Part shown: positions 36,974 through 44,807 of the stretch, piece after piece
Layout: each line of letters starts with the position of its first letter
Numbering within the stretch: the stretch's first letter is position 1
DNA from: Amycolatopsis thermalba
GTDB lineage: Bacteria > Actinomycetota > Actinomycetes > Mycobacteriales > Pseudonocardiaceae
Direction: 5' to 3'
Length of the DNA: 49,312 nt
Assembly (NCBI RefSeq): GCF_003385215.1
Contig: NZ_PQHW01000046.1
Location: 1-49,312 of the forward strand
Notes under the pieces: generated by a model
Seen by the model: the letters and a program-made list of their open reading frames with translations, nothing else
Told to the model about the DNA's origin: nothing
Databases searched by the model: none
Translations under genes and position numbers: made by a program

Positions 36974-39790
36974 TCAGCCCAGCAACTCGGTCAGCGCGGC
37001 GCGCGCGACGTCCGGCCCGAACTGCGCGGCCACCGCGGCCTGCCCGGCCCGGGACAGCCGGAGCCAGAGCGCGTCATCGGTCAGCAGCGACACGATTCCG
37101 GCGGCGATCTCCTCGGCCTTGTCCCCGACGAGGACCTCCGCGCCGTCGCGCAGCCGCATGCCCTCGAACGCCAGCGTCGTGCCGACCACCGGGACGCCCG
37201 CGGCCAGGCTCTCGCCGACCTTGCCCTTGACCCCGGCGCCGAACCGCAGCGGCGCGACCGACAACCGGGCGGTGTCGTAGAGCGCGGCGAGGCCGGGGAC
37301 CCAGCCGCGGAACTTCACGCCGTGGCCGTCCAGCACGCGCAGCTCGTTCGTCGGGTCGTGCCCGACGACGTCCAGCACGGCGTCCGGCACCTGGCGGCGC
37401 ACCAGCGGCCAGATCTCCCCGGCCAGCCAGTAGGCCGCGTCGCGGTTGGGCGGGTGCTCGAAGCTGCCGACGAACAGCACGCCGGGCCGCCCGTCCGGGC
37501 TCGCCTCCGGCCCCGGACTGTGCACATTGGACAGCACGCTGACCGGCGCGCCCGGCGCGAGGCCGGCCAGCAGGTCCCGTTCGGCCTCGGACACCACGAG
37601 CGTGCGGTCGCAGGCCCGCACCAGCGCCAGTTCCAGCTCGCGGTAGAGCTTCGCGCGCTGGTGCAGCATCGCCGAGGTCTCCGGCGCGCCGCCCAGCCGC
37701 TCGACCAGCTCGGCCTCCCGGGACAGGCGCACGAAGTGCAGGTCGACGGTGTCGAACACGATCCGCGCCTGGGGCGCGCAGATCCGCAGCCGGTCGGCCA
37801 GGTGCCAGGCCACGGTCGGCCGGGACAGCAGCGCCAGCCGGATGTGCTTGCCCGCCTCGTGCAGGAACTGCTCCCGCAGGCCGTCGTCGGCGAGCACGGT
37901 GATCCCGGCGCGGTGCAGCTGGTCCAGGTAGGCGGGGTCGGACGGCGGGCCCATCGGGCAGAACACCACGCGGTGGCCGAGCGCGACCAGCTCGTCCAGC
38001 AGGCACCGCAGCCGCACCGAGCCGGAGTCGCGGTCCGGCGTGGGCACGGTGACGTCGGCGACCAGCACCAGATCGCCGTCGCGCTGGGTCCGTCCCGGCA
38101 CGCGCTGGCGGGCGATCCACAGCGGGGTGCCCGGATCGGCCTGCCCGCTGAGCGCGTCCACCCACTTCTCCGCGAAGACCCGGTGGTTGATCTCCTGGAA
38201 CCGCTTGACCCCCTGCGTCACGTCGGTGCCGTGCGAGACGCCCTCGTGGTGGACGACGACCGCGTCCGGCACCACCACGGTGCGGTATCCCGCGGCGCGG
38301 ACGGCGAAGGCCAGGTCGGTGTCCTCGTAGTAGGCGGGGGAGTAGCGCTCGTCGAACCCGCCGAGGCGTTCCCACAGGTCCCGGCGCACCAGGATCGCCG
38401 CGCCGGAGCAGTAGTCGACGTCGCGAACGGCCTGGTAGCGCAGGTCGTCGGGGTTGTCGCCGTGGCCGTAGTTGGCGGCGCTGCCGCCGGCGAACACGAT
38501 GCCGCCGCACTCCTGCAGCCTGCCGTCCGGGTAGACCAGTTTCGCCCCGGCCAGGCCGATCCGCTCGTCGCCGCGGACGACCTCGGTGAGCGCGTCCAGC
38601 CAGCCGGGCCGGACCTCGGTGTCGTTGTTGAGCAGCACCAGCAGCTCACCGCGGGCCTGCGCGGCGCCGAGGTTCACCGCGCGCAGGAACCCCAGGTTCT
38701 CCGGGGTGCGCACGAGCCGGACGCCGGGGCACGCGGCGAGCTGCTCGGCCGAATCGTCGGGCGAGGCGTCGTCGACCACCACGACCTCGAACGGGACGCG
38801 CGTGCCGCTGTCCTCGATCGCCTGCAGGCAGCGGCGGGTGTAGCTCCACTGGCCGTGCACCGGGACGACGATGCTGACCAGCGGGTCGTCGCTGGTCGAC
38901 ACCGTGACCGGGCCTTCGGTGGCGCGCCGCCGCGGCCGGTACCGCTCGATGACCTTGCGGTACTTGGGGCCGCCGTCGTCGCTGGTGAGCCGCTCGATCT
39001 CGGCGCGCAGCGGTGCGGCGGCACGCTCGGCGGCGGCGCCGAGCAACGTGAGCTGCGGGTCGAGCATCGTCGCGGCGGCCGGCACCTCAACCGGGTTGTC
39101 GGAGGCGATGCCGACGAGGTAGGTGTGGGGCGCGCCGGTGCCGACCGACCAGCTGTCCTCGCCCGTGCGGCGTAGCTGCTGGGACAGCACCGGGCCGTGC
39201 TCGCGGTCGCCGGTCAGCACCGAGCCGACCGCCACGTTCTGCCGCAGCACCGTCACGTGCCGGAACGACGCGCCGAGCAGCGCGCGGAACTGCGGTTCGG
39301 TCAACTCCTTGACGTGGAAGGGGTTCTCGTTGCCGTGCTCGTGCGTGTAGACCAGCACGTCCGGGGTGCTGGTGAAGAAGACGCCGCCGGGGGCGAGCCG
39401 GGCGCGCACCAGTGCCATCAGCTCGTCCTGCTCCGCGACGTGTTCGAGCGCCTCGAAACAGGTGATGACGTCGAACCGCCCGGCGTCGGCGAGCAGGTCT
39501 GGGTCGGTCATCGAACCGGTGGTGAACCGCAGGTTGGGCCGGCCGCCGTAGCGCGCGCGGGCGTGTTCCACGGTGGCTTCGTCGATGTCGACGCCCACCA
39601 CCTCGGCGGCGTGGGTGGCCAGGAGCGCGCTGCCGTACCCCTCGCCGCTGGCGAGGTCGAGCACGCGGCGGCCGAAGGCGTAGCGGGCGGCGAGGGCGTA
39701 GCGGTGGTAGTGCTCGTAGATCACCTGGATGTCGTCGGTCCAGGGCACGCAGCGCTCACCGGTCCAGTCGATCCCCCGAGGTCCCGCCAT
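36974..39790 (-). CDS. Three-domain methyltransferase-GT2-GT4 glycan enzyme
   Basis: A 938-residue fusion. Residues about 1-220 are a class I SAM methyltransferase (RVLDLASGEGYGSALLATHA, VVGVDIDEATVEHARARYG). Residues about 310-560 are a GT2 glycosyltransferase (VSIVVPVHGQWSYTRRCLQA, with acidic motif LLNNDTEVRPGW and YYEDTDLAFAVRAAGY). Residues about 610-938 are a GT4-like enzyme (VLFVGSFEHPPNRDAAYWLA, FGAGVKGKVGESLAAGVPVV). ATG 39788-39790 is used; codons upstream are not domain-like. First gene of the operon with acyltransferase 3 and the secreted propeller. It most likely builds and methylates a cell-surface saccharide; acceptor unknown. Confidence 0.9.
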   Translation of the reverse strand: MAGPRGIDWTGERCVPWTDDIQVIYEHYHRYALAARYAFGRRVLDLASGEGYGSALLATHAAEVVGVDIDEATVEHARARYGGRPNLRFTTGSMTDPDLLADAGRFDVITCFEALEHVAEQDELMALVRARLAPGGVFFTSTPDVLVYTHEHGNENPFHVKELTEPQFRALLGASFRHVTVLRQNVAVGSVLTGDREHGPVLSQQLRRTGEDSWSVGTGAPHTYLVGIASDNPVEVPAAATMLDPQLTLLGAAAERAAAPLRAEIERLTSDDGGPKYRKVIERYRPRRRATEGPVTVSTSDDPLVSIVVPVHGQWSYTRRCLQAIEDSGTRVPFEVVVVDDASPDDSAEQLAACPGVRLVRTPENLGFLRAVNLGAAQARGELLVLLNNDTEVRPGWLDALTEVVRGDERIGLAGAKLVYPDGRLQECGGIVFAGGSAANYGHGDNPDDLRYQAVRDVDYCSGAAILVRRDLWERLGGFDERYSPAYYEDTDLAFAVRAAGYRTVVVPDAVVVHHEGVSHGTDVTQGVKRFQEINHRVFAEKWVDALSGQADPGTPLWIARQRVPGRTQRDGDLVLVADVTVPTPDRDSGSVRLRCLLDELVALGHRVVFCPMGPPSDPAYLDQLHRAGITVLADDGLREQFLHEAGKHIRLALLSRPTVAWHLADRLRICAPQARIVFDTVDLHFVRLSREAELVERLGGAPETSAMLHQRAKLYRELELALVRACDRTLVVSEAERDLLAGLAPGAPVSVLSNVHSPGPEASPDGRPGVLFVGSFEHPPNRDAAYWLAGEIWPLVRRQVPDAVLDVVGHDPTNELRVLDGHGVKFRGWVPGLAALYDTARLSVAPLRFGAGVKGKVGESLAAGVPVVGTTLAFEGMRLRDGAEVLVGDKAEEIAAGIVSLLTDDALWLRLSRAGQAAVAAQFGPDVARAALTELLG

Positions 39791-39869
39791 GAGCCGGAAG
39801 GCTACCGGTACTGCGGCCGTGGGTGATACTGATGCCCGGTAACCTGCGGCGGGGAGGGAATTACTGACG

Positions 39870-40481
39870 GTGTCCAGTGACGTCCGCCGGCAGCGCCGGG
39901 AGCTGACGCTCGGGATCGCGATCATCGTGGTGCTGATGCTCGGTCTCGCCGTGTCCGCCACTGGTTACCTCCTCACCCGCAACGCCGGCCCCGCCGACGC
40001 GCCGGACGCGAAACCGGCGCCCGCGCACAGCGCGCTGGCCCTCGTCGAACCGCCCGGCACGCCCGGGCCGAGCGGGCCGTTCGCGCTCGCCGCGCTGCGC
40101 AGCACGGTGTCGCTGCCGCAGCCGATGGTCGACGTGCTGACCACGGCCGGGATGCGTGACGGGGTGCGCAAGACGGCCGTGCGGGCCGAGGTGACGATCG
40201 GGTTGTACGCGCTGGTGACCGGCGACCCGCGGGCCGCGGTGCGGGCCTACGGCGCGGGGGTGGAGCTGCAGGGGCTGGTCGCGGACCGCGATCTGTCGCT
40301 GGAGGGCGTCACGGTGTACGGGACGCCGGTCGGCGCGCCGCTGGCCCGCTTCGGCGCGGCGTACGTGCTCTACGACCGCGTGGTGGTCGTCGAAACGGCC
40401 GGCCCCGGCGACGCGGCGCACGACGTGTTCCGCGCGACGCTGGACCGGCAGATCGAGCTGGCCCCGCCGAGCGAGCGGTGA
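39870..40481 (+). CDS. Single-pass membrane protein of unknown function
   Basis: A 203-residue protein with a basic N-terminus (RRQRREL), one transmembrane helix (LGIAIIVVLMLGLAVSATGY, residues about 14-33) and an external domain of about 165 residues that starts with an Ala/Pro linker. The soluble domain ends VYGTPVGAPLARFGAAYVLY with no recognised fold. GTG 39870 follows a GGGGAGGG site at long spacing. It is divergent from the glycan operon, so it may be a separate envelope component. Confidence 0.65.
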   Translation: MSSDVRRQRRELTLGIAIIVVLMLGLAVSATGYLLTRNAGPADAPDAKPAPAHSALALVEPPGTPGPSGPFALAALRSTVSLPQPMVDVLTTAGMRDGVRKTAVRAEVTIGLYALVTGDPRAAVRAYGAGVELQGLVADRDLSLEGVTVYGTPVGAPLARFGAAYVLYDRVVVVETAGPGDAAHDVFRATLDRQIELAPPSER

Positions 40482-40483
40482 GA

Positions 40484-40710
40484 ACGGCCCGCACGACGCG
40501 GGGCTCGCCCTGCTCCGTTGTCATCGCGCCGACCGCGTCGACGTAGGCGTTGCCCGCGTCGTCCCGCAGGTGGGCGGGAAGCAGGTAGCCGGCGACGAGC
40601 TCGCTGCCCGGCGCGAGCCGTCCCAGGGCGGTCAGGGTGGCGTCGAGCCGGTCTCGGGCGAGATCGACCGGGAGGTACGTCGCGGCCGCGGCGGTGCGCG
40701 GAACAGTCAG
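40484..40710 (-). pseudogene. Remnant of an LCM-type/TIGR00027-like SAM methyltransferase
   Basis: The minus strand encodes TAAAATYLPVDLARDRLDAT, then LTALGRLAPGSELVAGYLLP and YVDAVGAMTTEQGEP. This is the C-terminal half of Ppm1/LCM-family methyltransferases (x-Y-L-x-x-D ... L-x-x-L-x-x-L-A-P-G-S-x-L-V). No N-terminal SAM-binding part exists upstream, where the pseudouridine synthase gene ends, and the C-terminus dissolves into sequence antisense to the previous gene. It looks like an internal gene fragment. Confidence 0.5.
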
Positions 40711-40749
40711 TTCCGGAAGGCCCGTGCGATCACGGTCCGGTGTGGACGG

Positions 40750-41661
40750 TCAATCCCAGGCGCTCAACCGGAGTGAGCTTTCGAAGCGGTGCTTGGCGCC
40801 GGTCAGCGGATCGGTGAACGCGAGCACCTTCGCCAGCAGCTGCAGCGGGCGGCGGAAGTCGCCGGGCGGCACCTCCCGCACCTCCGGGTAGAGCGGATCG
40901 CCCAGGATCGGGATGCCCAGGGAGTTCAGGTGCACCCGCAGCTGGTGCGTGCGGCCGGTCTCCGGCACCAGCCGGTAGCGGCCCAGCCCGTCGCGGTGTC
41001 CGAGCAGCTCCACGTGCGTCCGCGCGTTCACCGGGCCGGGCAGCTCCCGCGCGGTCAGCACGCCGCGCTTCTTCACGATCCGGCTCTCCACCGTGCGCGG
41101 CAGCACCAGGTCCGGGTCGTACCGCGCGATGGCCTCGTATTCCTTGTGCACCAGGCGATCCCGGAACAGGTTCTGGTACGCGCTGCGGTGCGCCGCGGTC
41201 TTGACGAACATCAGCACGCCCGCCGTCAGCCGGTCCAGCCGGTGCGCGGGGGAGAGGTCCGGCAGGTCCCGCGTGTGCCGCAGGCGCACCAGCGCGGTCT
41301 CCCGCACGTGCCCGCCACGCGGGGTGGTCGCCAGGAAGTGCGGCTTGTCGACCACCAGCAGCACGTCGTCCTCGTGCAGCACGGTCAGCTCGAACGGCAC
41401 CGGCACCTCGTCGCCGCGGTCGCGGTGGAACCACAGGAACGTGCTGGGGGTGAACGGTGTCCGGGCGTCGATCGGCCCGTCGACGCCGACGATCGCGCCC
41501 TCGGTGAGCATCGCGTCGATCACCGCCGGGTCCAGCTTGGTCAGCTTCCGCACCAGGTAGTCGCGGATGGTGTCCCACGGGCCGTCCGGCGGGGTCCGGA
41601 TGCGTGCCGCGTTCACCCCGTCACGCGGCGGCAACGGGGACGGGGGCGGCTTGCGTCTCAT
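40750..41661 (-). CDS. RluA-family pseudouridine synthase
   Basis: A 303-residue RluA-type enzyme. The catalytic aspartate motif is AHRLDRLTAGVL; other conserved parts are LLVVDKPHFLATTPRG, RTHQLRVHLNSLGIPILGDPLYP. It isomerises uridine in rRNA or tRNA. No S4 domain is present. ATG 41659-41661 overlaps the MFS stop by four bases (ATGA), so the pair is translationally coupled. Its place behind an efflux-type permease is unusual for an RNA modification enzyme. Confidence 0.92.
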   Translation of the reverse strand: MRRKPPPSPLPPRDGVNAARIRTPPDGPWDTIRDYLVRKLTKLDPAVIDAMLTEGAIVGVDGPIDARTPFTPSTFLWFHRDRGDEVPVPFELTVLHEDDVLLVVDKPHFLATTPRGGHVRETALVRLRHTRDLPDLSPAHRLDRLTAGVLMFVKTAAHRSAYQNLFRDRLVHKEYEAIARYDPDLVLPRTVESRIVKKRGVLTARELPGPVNARTHVELLGHRDGLGRYRLVPETGRTHQLRVHLNSLGIPILGDPLYPEVREVPPGDFRRPLQLLAKVLAFTDPLTGAKHRFESSLRLSAWD

Positions 41662-42950
41662 CGGTCAGCACTGTAGCGAGGGGCGACCGCGCGGGCCGCC
41701 ACCACCGCCAGTGCGGCGACCAGCGCGAACAGCACGAAGCCGGTCGGATAGGCCAGCGCCGCGGCCAGTTGCGCCCCGACCGCGCCCCCGGCCGTCCGCG
41801 CGATCGTGTTCACCCCGGTCGCCATGCCGGTGTGCCGCGGCTCGACGGCGTCCACCACGAGGTTCCCCAGCGCCGCGAAACACAGCCCGTATCCCGCGCC
41901 CACCAGCACGTTCGCCACGTACACCGACCACAGCGCGTCGTGCACGCAGGCCAGCAGCGCCAGCGCCGCCACCGCCAGCCCGGCGCCGAGCCGCACGGCC
42001 GTCCGCCCGCCGAGCCGCGGCGCGAGCGGGGTCGCGACCAGCATCACGACCGCCATCGGCACCAGGACCAGGCCGGCCGCGGTCGCCGACTTCCCGAACA
42101 CCGCCGGGTCCTGCACGAGCCGGGGCAGCATCGTGACCGCGCCGAACATGGCCGCCGCGATGACCGCCGTGACGCCGTTCACCGTCGCCACCGTGCGACG
42201 GCGCAGCAGCCGCACCGCCACCAGCGGCTGGGCGATCCGCAGTTCCGCCACGGTGAACGCGGCGAACAACGCGAGCGCCGCGGCGGCCAGCGGCACCACG
42301 ACGGCCAGAGGCCAGACGCGGGACTCGCTGATCGCCAGCAGCAGGCATGCCAGCGCGCCGGCCAGCAGGACCGCGCCGGTGACGTCCATGCGCCCGCCGC
42401 CCGTCGCGGCGTCCCGCGGCGTCAGCGCGCCCAGCACCACCGCGACCAGGGCGAGCGCGAGCAGCGGCCAGAACAGCCACGCTGTGCCCCACGCGTCCCG
42501 CACCGGGCCGGCGACCACCATCCCGGCCGAGCCGCCGAGGCCGAACATCGCCGACAGCGCCGCGATGGTCTGCGGCCGCCGCGGCTGCTCGACGGTCTGC
42601 CGGACCAGGCCGAACGCGACCGGGAACACCCCGGCCGACACCCCCGAGACCGCGCGCCCGGCGAGCAGCAGCGGGAACGAGCGGCTCACCGCGCAGACGA
42701 CCGTCCCGGCGGCGAAGACACCGAGGCAGGTCAGCAGCACCCGCCGGTACCCGAACAGGTCGCCGAGCCTGCCCGCGACCGGATTGGCCACCGCGGCCGC
42801 GAGCATGAACGCGGTGAGCGCCCAGGTGACGGCGCTCGCCGGGACGTGGTTCTCCCGGGCGATCGCGGGCAACACCGCGATGACGATGGTCTGGGCCGTG
42901 CTCGCCACGAAGGCGGCCAGCAGCACGGCGGGCAGCACGAAACGCCGCAT
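41658..42950 (-). CDS. MFS transporter (DHA2/efflux type)
   Basis: A 430-residue major facilitator with about 12-14 helices. The loop 2-3 motif is NPVAGRLGDLFGYRRVLLT; helix 5 reads ALSAMFGLGGSAGMVVAGPV, the antiporter-type motif C region. It resembles drug exporters. ATG 42948-42950 has GGGGAGGA about eight bases upstream. Although the frame stays open far into the repeat array, the repeats are not part of this protein. The nearby divergent TetR is the expected regulator, with a repeat array between them. Confidence 0.9.
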   Translation of the reverse strand: MRRFVLPAVLLAAFVASTAQTIVIAVLPAIARENHVPASAVTWALTAFMLAAAVANPVAGRLGDLFGYRRVLLTCLGVFAAGTVVCAVSRSFPLLLAGRAVSGVSAGVFPVAFGLVRQTVEQPRRPQTIAALSAMFGLGGSAGMVVAGPVRDAWGTAWLFWPLLALALVAVVLGALTPRDAATGGGRMDVTGAVLLAGALACLLLAISESRVWPLAVVVPLAAAALALFAAFTVAELRIAQPLVAVRLLRRRTVATVNGVTAVIAAAMFGAVTMLPRLVQDPAVFGKSATAAGLVLVPMAVVMLVATPLAPRLGGRTAVRLGAGLAVAALALLACVHDALWSVYVANVLVGAGYGLCFAALGNLVVDAVEPRHTGMATGVNTIARTAGGAVGAQLAAALAYPTGFVLFALVAALAVVAARAVAPRYSADR

Positions 42951-42997
42951 GTGACAGGTCCTCCCCAGTGTCCACAATGGTCTTGAGTGGACGAGTT

Positions 42998-43999
42998 GGG
43001 GCACTCGTGTGGCACAGCTACCGCTGGCCCACTCGGGTGGCCGCCACTGGTCCACGCATGCGCCCATGACTGGCCCACTCGTCCGCTCACGAGAGGCCCT
43101 TTCGGGCTGCCATGAGATGCCCGCTCGCATGGCCACGGCAGGCCCACTCGCGCGGCCACGAGCGGTCCACTCGTGCGGCACCGCTACCACTGGCCCACTC
43201 ACGCCGCCACCACTGGCCCACTCGTGCACCCACGAACCGCCCACTCGTCCGCGCACGACAGGACCTCTCGGGCCGCCATGACATGCTCTCTCGCACGGCC
43301 ACCACTGGCCCTCTCGCGCGGCCATGACTGGTCCACTCGCGCGGCACGGCCACCACTGGCCCTCTCGCGCGGCCATGACTGGTCCACTCGCGCGGCACGG
43401 CCACCACTGGCCCTCGCGCGCGGCCATGACTGGTCCACTCGCGCGGCACGGCCACCACTGGCCCTCGCGCACGGCCATGACCGATCCACTCGCACGGCCA
43501 CCACTGGCCCACTCACGCGACCACCACTGGTCCACTCATGCACCGATGACTGGCCCACTCGTCTGCCCACGACAGCCTCTCTCGGGCCGCGTTGAGATGC
43601 CCGCCCGCGCGGCCATGGCAGGCCCTTTCGGGCTGCCATGAGATGCCCGCTCGCATGGCCACCACTGGCCCTCTCGCACGGCCATGACTGGTCCACTCGC
43701 GCGGCACACGCACCACTGGCCCACTCGCGCCGCCACCACTGGCCCACTCACGCGACCACCACCGGCCCACTCATGCCCCCACGAACCGGCCCGCTCGTCC
43801 GCTCACGACAGGCCCTTTCGGGCTGCCATGAGATGCCCACTCACACGGCCACCACTGGCCCTCTCGCGCGGCCATGACTGGTCCACTCGCGCGGCACACC
43901 CACCACTGGCCCACTCACGCCGCCACCACTGGCCCTCTCGCACGGCCACGAGCGGCCCACACGCACCGCCACCACACGTCCACTCGCTCGGCCACCAAC
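42998..43999. repeat. 42-unit minisatellite of 23/28-nt direct repeats, no spacers
   Basis: The whole 1,002 bp divide exactly into 42 abutting units: 34 of 23 nt, seven of 28 nt (starting 42998, 43164, 43330, 43381, 43432, 43690, 43880) and one of 24 nt (43787). The common unit begins GGCCCACTCGCG and ends CGGCCACCACT. The 28-nt type adds five bases, usually GGCAC, before GGCCACCACT. With the preceding T, most units contain TGGCC and GGCCA in inverted order. Higher-order order is visible: a 51-bp 23+28 pair occurs three times at 43307-43459, and a block containing GGCCCTTTCGGGCTGCCATG recurs at 43095, 43621 and 43811. No gene is supported inside it. Confidence 0.95.
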
Positions 44000-44007
44000 C
44001 GTACCCA

Positions 44008-44028
44008 CTTGCGGACACTGTCCGCAAG
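44008..44028. promoter_or_regulatory. 21-bp perfect TetR-type operator
   Basis: CTTGCGGACA, centre C, TGTCCGCAAG: perfect 10-bp arms, 34 bp before the tetR GTG and 9 bp after the end of the repeat array. The GCGGACA/TGTCCGC form is typical for Tet repressor-like operators. It is the expected autoregulatory site. Confidence 0.8.
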
Positions 44029-44061
44029 CACGTTCCGCGCGCGGCGCAGTACGGTGCGGGC

Positions 44062-44709
44062 GTGTCCAGCGAACGTCGAGCGTGGGGAAGCCTGGAGCGG
44101 GAGCAGATCGTCGTGGCGGCGGTCGCCCTCGCCCGCCGCGAGGGGCTCGGCGCGCTGACCATCCGGCGCCTCGCCGCCGAGGTGGGCGCGTCCCGCATGG
44201 CGCTCTACCGCCATGTGCCCGACAAGGAGGCGCTGCTCGGCCTGGTCGCCGACGCCATCGCCGCCGACCACGTCCGCCCCGCGGAAGCCGGCGACGGCCC
44301 GTGGCCGGACCGGCTGCGTGCGCTCGCTCACGGCATGCGCCGCGAACTGCGCGCCTACCCCGGCTTCGCCGAACTGATCATGACCCGCAGCAACCACGGC
44401 CCCGGCGGGCTGCGGCTGGCCGAGACCATCGCGGAGATCCTCGCCGCCGCCGGCCTCGACGAACCCGCCCAGGCGCGCTTCTACCTGGTCTTCCTGGACG
44501 TCGTGCTGGGCCGCGCGCACCGCGAGGTGCACGGCGACCCCACGACGCCGGAACGCAACGCCCGCATCTTCGAAGCAGCACAGGCCGGCTCGGCAGCGCC
44601 TACACTGAAAGCACTGGTACCGCACCTGCGCGCCGCCACCGCCGACGAGGTCTTCGACACCGAGCTCGACATGCTCGTCGGCGCGATCCACGCCGCACGG
44701 CGGCAGTAG
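44062..44709 (+). CDS. TetR family repressor (TetR_C_1 type)
   Basis: A 215-residue Tet repressor-like regulator with helix-turn-helix LTIRRLAAEVGASRMALYRHVPDKEALLGL. The C-terminal all-helical ligand domain fits the TetR_C_1 class, whose members often guard MFS efflux genes. The GTG at 44062 lies close behind a TACGGT hexamer (44050-44055), so the mRNA may be nearly leaderless. Its natural partner is the divergent MFS gene, now about 1.1 kb away across the repeat array. Confidence 0.9.
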   Translation: MSSERRAWGSLEREQIVVAAVALARREGLGALTIRRLAAEVGASRMALYRHVPDKEALLGLVADAIAADHVRPAEAGDGPWPDRLRALAHGMRRELRAYPGFAELIMTRSNHGPGGLRLAETIAEILAAAGLDEPAQARFYLVFLDVVLGRAHREVHGDPTTPERNARIFEAAQAGSAAPTLKALVPHLRAATADEVFDTELDMLVGAIHAARRQ

Positions 44710-44712
44710 GCC

Positions 44713-44729
44713 ACAATCCCCGGGATTGT
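44713..44729. promoter_or_regulatory. 17-bp inverted repeat upstream of parE
   Basis: ACAATCCC, centre C, GGGATTGT: perfect 8-bp arms, three bases after the tetR stop and 78 bp before the parE start. Too short a loop for a good terminator; more like a protein-binding site or a fortuitous repeat. Confidence 0.35.
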
Positions 44730-44807
44730 CGGTGCCCTCCGTTACCCTGCACAAGCGCGGCGCCGAGGTGCCGCCCCACCCCAATCGCTACTGGGAGAGA
44801 AGAACCT

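Noticed and set aside
36866..39175. 769-residue plus-strand frame opposite the glycosyltransferase fusion
   Set aside because: Antisense shadow without recognisable domains.
42951..43770. Repeat-rich proteins encoded by the array, or an N-terminal extension of the MFS protein into it (open to 43535)
   Set aside because: Several frames on both strands stay open simply because the repeats lack stop codons. The 23-nt period rotates frames, giving a 23-residue pattern in each, and no ribosome binding site favours any. The MFS ATG at 42950 has a strong site.
42998..43999. CRISPR array
   Set aside because: Units abut each other with no variable spacers, vary in sequence, and no cas genes are nearby.
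44082..44807. N-terminal extension of ParE into the tetR gene
   Set aside because: The extension is low-complexity and out of frame with tetR; GTG 44808 with a ribosome binding site matches the family N-terminus.
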